Shown here: positions 59,800-64,000 of the stretch, one piece after another
Numbering within the stretch: the first letter of the stretch is position 1
Layout of the letters: every line of letters begins with the position of its first letter
Assembly (NCBI GenBank): GCA_016788425.1
Contig: JAEURQ010000001.1
Location: 124,001-188,000 of the forward strand
Direction: 5' to 3'
DNA length: 64,000 nucleotides
From: Chthonomonas sp.
GTDB taxonomy: Bacteria; Armatimonadota; Fimbriimonadia; Fimbriimonadales; Fimbriimonadaceae
Made by a program: the position numbers and the translations under genes
Notes under the pieces: generated by a model
Seen by the model: only the letters and a program-made list of their open reading frames with translations
The model's database searches: none
What the model was told of the DNA's origin: nothing

Positions 59800-62313
59800 T
59801 TATTCTCCGGCCAGGTCGAAAGCCGAGGCCAGCAGATTGTAGTCGGCGATGTCTACGATGTCGTCGCCATTGAGGTCGGCGCGCTCGTCCCAGTTCGGCG
59901 AATCGGGCTGCGAGTCGAACGCCGTGGCCAGAATCGAGTAGTCCGCGATGTCCACGATGTTGTCTTCATTGCAGTCGCCGTTGGTCAGGCTCACGTTCTG
60001 GTTCACCGCATTGCTCGTGGTGCCGATATTGCGCCGCTTGCTCAGCCAGTGACTGGTCTTGATCGCGATATCGAGGTTGCCCGCGAGGTTCGTTTGGATC
60101 GTGTAACGACCGAGACGATCGATGATGAGCGGGTGTTGGGCGAGCACCGCGCCCGTGGTCGGGTTGCGGAATTCCGCCCAACCGAGGCGTTGGTTTCGCG
60201 TCTTGAGCCAGTTGTTCAGGGTCACCGTGCCGCTGACCGTGCGCATCGTGCCGCCGGTGGTGAACGGGATAATCCGCGCGGTCGAGAGATTTGCGCCATT
60301 GGTGTAGGTGGCGCGCAGATAGTACGTGGTGCCCGCGCTCAAACTGAGCCCGGTCACGGCGAATGTGTCGCCGGTCCAGGTGAGCTCGGTGTCGGCCTTG
60401 GTGTTGCTCGCGCCCGGCGTGGTACCGATGCGCACAATCAGCTTGTCAACGCCCGTTTCGGTGTCCAACGCCCAGTGACGCAGCGTCACCGTGCTGGCTG
60501 AAGGGGCCGAGGCGAGTTGCAGGCGGGCGAGTACCGGGGCAGTTGTATCGTAGCTCGTTCCGGCGCGGAAGTCCACGCCCGGAGTTTCTTGGCCCGCGAC
60601 CACTTCGACCTTGCGGACCTTCGTGCCGTTTTGGGTGGTAGCGGTCACCGTCCAGGTGCCCGGCTGAAGCAGAGCAAACCGATACTGGCCGCGCGTATCC
60701 GCGGTGGTGCTAATCGTGGCCGCGCCCTTTCGAGCGACAACTTGGGCGTTGCTCGCGGCGATGCCGTTGCTGTAGACAATGCCCTCCATGGTGCCGCCAA
60801 CAGGTGTCTTGGTCGCGTTGCCGCCGAGCAAGGCTTCCATATCCAGGAATCCAAACCCCATACCCGCATCCCAGGTGCCGTTCGGGTTGGCGAAGGTGTC
60901 GGTGAGGGCCGTTCGGTGCAGCTCGTTCATCGTGCGGAAGCTGGTGAACCCGCTGGTTTGCCGCAGACCCGCCTTGCCGAGCCACATGCCTGCCGCGCCG
61001 CTGACGTGGGGGGTGGCCATGCTCGTTCCGATGATCTGGCTGTAATCGTTCTTGATCGTCGGGATATAGGTTTGGCTCTGCAGCGCAAACTCGCCGCGCG
61101 GCATCGTGCTCCAGACAAACACGAGTAGGAAGTTGGCGTAGCTGTCGGCGGCGAGGTCTCCACCCGGAGCGGCCATGTCAAAGTATTCGCCCGCGGTCGT
61201 ATAAGAGGTCGGGACGTTGCCCAGAGGTCCTGCAGCAGTAACCGCAAAAGCGCCCGAACACGCGGCGGGGTAGATCGGTGGCAAGGTGCCGCTTGGCGAA
61301 CCGGATTCGTTGCAGGCCGCCACCACAAGGGTGCCTTTTTGCAGGCAGTAAGTCACCGCGTCTTGCAGCGAGTAGGCGAAGCTTTGCGTGCCGAGGCTCA
61401 GATTGATCACGTCCGCGCCTTGGTCGGCCGCGTAATACATCGCCGCCGCGACGTCGGCGTCGTTGCCGGAGCCGTTGCCCTCAATGACGTTGAGCACCAT
61501 GCCTTGGCAGCCGTAGCCGGTGCCGATGTGGCCGTGACCGTTGAACGAGCCGTTGTTGCCCGCCGCGAGTGCCGTACCCAGCACGTGGGTGCCGTGGCCG
61601 TTTTCGTCATCCGGGTCGGGATTCGCGGTGTCAATCGTGCCGAAGCGGAAGCGATGCGAAAGCGCGTGGTTGATCTGCCCGCCGCCGGTGACGTTTGAGG
61701 TCGAACCGCCCGCGTTGATGAAGTCGGGGTGGTTCATGTCTGCGCCCGAGTCGATGACGGCGATGAGCGGCGCATCTTGCGGCTTATTGGCCGCGGTGTA
61801 CCACTGATTGGGCCAGTGCGTCCAGCCGGTGAAGGCCTGCACATCGTCGAGTGCCCACAGGCGATTGAACGGGTCAAACTGTTCGTCGGGATCGAGAATG
61901 AGGTAGCACTCCTCGTCGTCCTCAGTCGCGCCCCAGTCGCCATCGTTCGGCGTGGTGAGCAGCGCGCGGACCTCATGCGAGGGTTCACAGAAGATGACGC
62001 CTTCTTGCTTCGCCATCAGGCGAGCAGCGACCAGCGGATCAATCCGCTCGTCGTACGTCCAAAGCGCCCAGTCGGACTTGCCAAGCTGGTTGCGGAAGGT
62101 CGCGCCGGGCACCGCGATGCTCAGTTCTTGCGCGATCTGCAGATTGTTGACGCGGGCTTGTTGCAGCATGCCCGGCGCGTACTTGACCATCAGTTTGCCG
62201 GGAGCATAGCGGGGCGCGGCAGGATCCTTCTCCCCCGAGGCAACCCCGGCCAACGCCCCCACGGACAGGGCCAACGTCGCCGCGGCCACCAACACCAATT
62301 TCTTCAAAACCAT
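59800..62313 (-). CDS. secreted S8 (subtilisin-like) protease with dockerin-like tail
   Basis: An 837-residue exported protease. The ATG at 62313 gives a signal peptide (V-L-K-K-L-V-L-V-A-A-A) and has GAGG upstream. After a propeptide-like segment (about 35-110), the catalytic triad is clear: Asp in A-V-I-D-S-G-A-D, His in N-G-H-G-T-H-V-L-G, Ser in I-G-T-S-M-A-T-P-H-V-S-G. A carboxypeptidase-regulatory-like beta domain follows (G-T-M-E-G-I-V-Y-S). Then come a fibronectin-like part and the shared S-H-W-L plus two dockerin-like repeats at the C-terminus. The open frame upstream of 62313 is antisense of the next gene. Confidence 0.93.
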   Translation of the reverse strand: MVLKKLVLVAAATLALSVGALAGVASGEKDPAAPRYAPGKLMVKYAPGMLQQARVNNLQIAQELSIAVPGATFRNQLGKSDWALWTYDERIDPLVAARLMAKQEGVIFCEPSHEVRALLTTPNDGDWGATEDDEECYLILDPDEQFDPFNRLWALDDVQAFTGWTHWPNQWYTAANKPQDAPLIAVIDSGADMNHPDFINAGGSTSNVTGGGQINHALSHRFRFGTIDTANPDPDDENGHGTHVLGTALAAGNNGSFNGHGHIGTGYGCQGMVLNVIEGNGSGNDADVAAAMYYAADQGADVINLSLGTQSFAYSLQDAVTYCLQKGTLVVAACNESGSPSGTLPPIYPAACSGAFAVTAAGPLGNVPTSYTTAGEYFDMAAPGGDLAADSYANFLLVFVWSTMPRGEFALQSQTYIPTIKNDYSQIIGTSMATPHVSGAAGMWLGKAGLRQTSGFTSFRTMNELHRTALTDTFANPNGTWDAGMGFGFLDMEALLGGNATKTPVGGTMEGIVYSNGIAASNAQVVARKGAATISTTADTRGQYRFALLQPGTWTVTATTQNGTKVRKVEVVAGQETPGVDFRAGTSYDTTAPVLARLQLASAPSASTVTLRHWALDTETGVDKLIVRIGTTPGASNTKADTELTWTGDTFAVTGLSLSAGTTYYLRATYTNGANLSTARIIPFTTGGTMRTVSGTVTLNNWLKTRNQRLGWAEFRNPTTGAVLAQHPLIIDRLGRYTIQTNLAGNLDIAIKTSHWLSKRRNIGTTSNAVNQNVSLTNGDCNEDNIVDIADYSILATAFDSQPDSPNWDERADLNGDDIVDIADYNLLASAFDLAGE

Positions 62314-62336
62314 CGTTTCCTCAAACTCTCCGGCAA

Positions 62337-62364
62337 AGTATAAGGCAGATGCCTCAAAAATCAA
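62337..62364 (-). promoter_or_regulatory. promoter of the S8 protease with inverted repeat in the spacer
   Basis: TTGATT (62364-62359) and TATACT (62342-62337) with a 16-base spacer on the minus strand. AGGCA/TGCCT around two bases (62343-62354) fills most of the spacer, a position where a bound repressor would block polymerase. The 23 bases between TATACT and the ATG leave a leader of about 17 bases. Confidence 0.6.
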
Positions 62365-62398
62365 TGACTCTGCGACAGTTGGGGGCCGGTGATTGTTC

Positions 62399-63373
62399 CT
62401 AAATTTTTGGCGTGCGGCGTCGGCGGATCGCTCGGTAGGCCACAAGACCCACGATCGCACCGGCCACGTAGGGCTTTGCGGGATTATAGTTGACCGGCCA
62501 GCGAGGGGCGTCGCCGCTTCGATCGAAGTACAGGTCGTCCTTCGCCGTTCGGCTCGGAAAGTCGCCGGTTCCGAACGTCGTAAGCGCCAGGTTCTTGGGC
62601 ACGTCGCTGACGCCAGTGTGGAGGCGAAGCGCGTTGATCGAGCTGGTTTGCAACGGGTATGTCGCGCCCTCGATGTTTGACTTGTAGGCTCCCGGGCCAT
62701 AGAAGTGCACGGCGAGACCGCCGCCTGCCTCCGACTGGTTTACCTTGGGGACGTAAAAGGGAGCGAACGGGCGATCGGTCTTAAAAGACATGCGCACCGG
62801 AATCGTCGCCGCGGCTTCGCCGTCGCCCTTGACGATAAACGCCGTGAACACCCAATCCTTCTTCACGTAAAACTGAATCCAGGTTTCAATCGAGTCGTCG
62901 GTGACGAACTTGTGTTTGGCCAGCCAGTTGCGAAAGGCGTTGGCATCGCGAGCCCGCAGGGTGGTCGCGCGGTAACCGCTCACATCTTGCTCCTGCAGAA
63001 TCTCAACGCCTTTCGCCTCGCCCGCAGCCGCAAGATCTTCTGATTTGGAGCAACTGATTCGCGGAAGCAGTTCGGCATTCCTCAAGGCGGCATGGTACGC
63101 ATTGATGGCCAGCGGCCCCACTTCGAATGCCTCCTCCTTGGCTTCTCCAAGCTCGGGCACGGTCGGCGTCGGCGCGATAAACCCGAATTCGGACTCGCCG
63201 GTTGAGAACCTTGCACGGCGAATGAAGTGCTCGGTTTTGGTGGCCGGGTCCCAGATGATGATGTTCCGCTGATTGGCAAAGCGAATATCGTCGGCGACTG
63301 TGCCGACGGCGCAACAGGCCGAGGCCGAGGCGCCGACGCACCCACAAGAAACAAGAATCGCAAACCGTCGCAT
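62399..63373 (-). CDS. DUF2330-like exported protein with C-terminal membrane helix
   Basis: A 324-residue protein. It has a signal peptide ending in an A-C-C region; S-A-C-C could serve as a lipobox. The next segment, N-Q-R-N-I-I-I-W-D-P and F-G-F-I-A-P-T-P, follows the DUF2330 pattern. A single helix near the C-terminus (about 300-316) is followed by a basic tail (R-R-R-R-T), so it is anchored with the bulk outside. The function of DUF2330 is unknown. It is divergent from pyrD with 39 bases between starts. Confidence 0.8.
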   Translation of the reverse strand: MRRFAILVSCGCVGASASACCAVGTVADDIRFANQRNIIIWDPATKTEHFIRRARFSTGESEFGFIAPTPTVPELGEAKEEAFEVGPLAINAYHAALRNAELLPRISCSKSEDLAAAGEAKGVEILQEQDVSGYRATTLRARDANAFRNWLAKHKFVTDDSIETWIQFYVKKDWVFTAFIVKGDGEAAATIPVRMSFKTDRPFAPFYVPKVNQSEAGGGLAVHFYGPGAYKSNIEGATYPLQTSSINALRLHTGVSDVPKNLALTTFGTGDFPSRTAKDDLYFDRSGDAPRWPVNYNPAKPYVAGAIVGLVAYRAIRRRRTPKI

Positions 63374-63395
63374 GTCTCATGTAACCCCTTTTGCC

Positions 63396-63401
63396 CATAC
63401 T
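63396..63401 (+). promoter_or_regulatory. possible -10 element CATACT for pyrD
   Basis: CATACT ends eleven bases before the pyrD ATG, giving a leader of about four bases. Confidence 0.4.
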
Positions 63402-63412
63402 AGAGTTCGCCC

Positions 63413-64000
63413 ATGTACGAAAAACTTTTGCGGCCGGTTCTGTTTCGCCTCGATGCTGAGCGGGCGCACAACATGGGGCTTGCCGCCGTAGCGCAGGGGC
63501 TGGTCCGCACAAAGTTAGTTTCGGACCCGCGGCTGCGGGTTTCGGTCCTGGGTCTCGACTTTGCGAATCCGCTCGGGTTGGCCGCCGGGATGGACAAGAA
63601 CGGGGTGGCCGTCAACCATTGGCACCAGCTCGGATTCGGGCACGTGGAAATCGGCACCGTCACCCCGCTCGCGCAGCCCGGAAACCCGCAACCGCGCTTG
63701 TTCCGCATTCCCGAAGAGCAGGCAGTGATCAACCGGTTTGGCTTCAACAACGAGGGCGCGGAGGCGATGGCGCGGCGGTTGGCGACGGGTCGCGGCAAAC
63801 TGCCGCTGGGCATCAATCTCGGCAAGAACAAAGCGACCATCGAGGCGGATGCGCCGAGCGATTACGCCCGCGGTTACGCGGCCCTGGCCTCGCACGCCGA
63901 CTACGTGACGGTGAATGTGAGTTCGCCGAACACGCCGGGATTGCGCTCGCTGCAAGACATCGGCGTGCTGCGCGCGATCGTCGAGGCGATGCACTCGGCC
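63413..64000 (+). CDS. pyrD: dihydroorotate dehydrogenase (quinone), 5' part
   Basis: The first 196 codons of a class 2 PyrD; the frame is open at the window edge. It opens Y-E-K-L-L-R-P-V-L-F-R-L-D-A-E-R-A-H. Then P-L-G-L-A-A-G-M-D-K-N-G (FMN phosphate/flavin region), G-F-G-H-V-E-I-G-T-V-T-P-L-A-Q-P-G-N-P-Q-P-R-L-F, N-R-F-G-F-N-N-E-G, and V-N-V-S-S-P-N-T-P-G-L-R with the catalytic-serine region. It oxidises dihydroorotate with membrane quinone in pyrimidine synthesis. Confidence 0.95.
   Translation, partial: MYEKLLRPVLFRLDAERAHNMGLAAVAQGLVRTKLVSDPRLRVSVLGLDFANPLGLAAGMDKNGVAVNHWHQLGFGHVEIGTVTPLAQPGNPQPRLFRIPEEQAVINRFGFNNEGAEAMARRLATGRGKLPLGINLGKNKATIEADAPSDYARGYAALASHADYVTVNVSSPNTPGLRSLQDIGVLRAIVEAMHSA

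Noticed and set aside
1-64000. CRISPR array, insertion sequences, prophage or integrative element
   Set aside because: I saw no regularly spaced direct repeats, transposase, integrase or phage structural genes; tRNA ends show no duplicated attachment sites.

Overview
The window reads as a dense, about 60% GC bacterial chromosome segment with no insertion sequence, prophage, CRISPR array or plasmid marker. Several traits point to Armatimonadota, most likely a Fimbriimonadia-like lineage. These are secreted enzymes ending in dockerin-like tails with repeated D-I-A-D-Y motifs, a prepilin-leader protein, an ABC transporter with its binding protein fused to a permease, a PEP-CTERM protein, and very compact divergent gene pairs. 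That assignment is inference from gene style, since no rRNA or marker tree is available here.

Layout. 0.1-5.3 kb: a barrel-sandwich/KOW protein coupled to an OmpR-type regulator, a Tat-exported phosphoesterase, tRNA-Asn, a BON lipoprotein, a lipid-kinase-like protein and a small basic protein with its own terminator. 5.6-9.3 kb: a PEP-CTERM protein, a secreted BNR-repeat protein with dockerin tail coupled to a DUF1460 amidase-like gene, and tRNA-Arg. 9.3-17.7 kb: DHDPS-like aldolase, S41 peptidase, SGNH hydrolase, small membrane proteins, a pentapeptide-repeat membrane protein of lower GC, cyclophilin, QueD-like synthase and a type II pseudopilin-like protein. 17.7-23 kb: a sugar ABC import operon (binding protein-permease fusion and a permease with a duplicated insert) followed by a LacI-family regulator; a perfect 16-bp palindrome lies in front of the operon. 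23-30 kb: redoxin/heme/copper-monooxygenase fusion, MFS transporter, SerA, CcmA-CcmB, CinA, TsaE. 30-40.5 kb: HD protein, LeuC, fumarylacetoacetase with an unknown partner, MnmG, PurM, tRNA-Lys, HAD hydrolase, CoA-transferase subunit A, Maf, DegT-type aminotransferase. 40.5-50.6 kb: HTTM operon, large secreted M12B-like protease with dockerin tail, MBL hydrolase, DUF5107/TPR protein, TatD, saccharopine-dehydrogenase-like enzyme. 50.6-64 kb: an overlapping operon (glycosyltransferase, Trm112-like, AroQ, Xaa-Pro peptidase, degenerate ABC ATPase), PyrG plus a second M24 peptidase, a bestrophin-like membrane/SGNH operon, an S8 protease with dockerin tail, a DUF2330 protein and the 5' part of pyrD.

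The strongest overall signal is regulatory. About twenty genes carry a -10-like hexamer (TAnnnT or a one-base variant) ending exactly 6 or 7 bases before the start codon. Their transcripts should therefore begin at or within a base or two of ATG/GTG, i.e. be leaderless. A smaller set, mostly secreted proteins or lipoproteins, has a normal leader with a Shine-Dalgarno sequence. This pattern fixed many start codons here and revealed five GTG starts. It also explains how divergent genes can be only 19-60 bp apart.

The second notable system is a shared C-terminal module of about 150 residues (beta-rich segment, S-H-W-L motif, two dockerin-like repeats) on three unrelated secreted enzymes. I read all functions by eye from sequence motifs; no database search was run.
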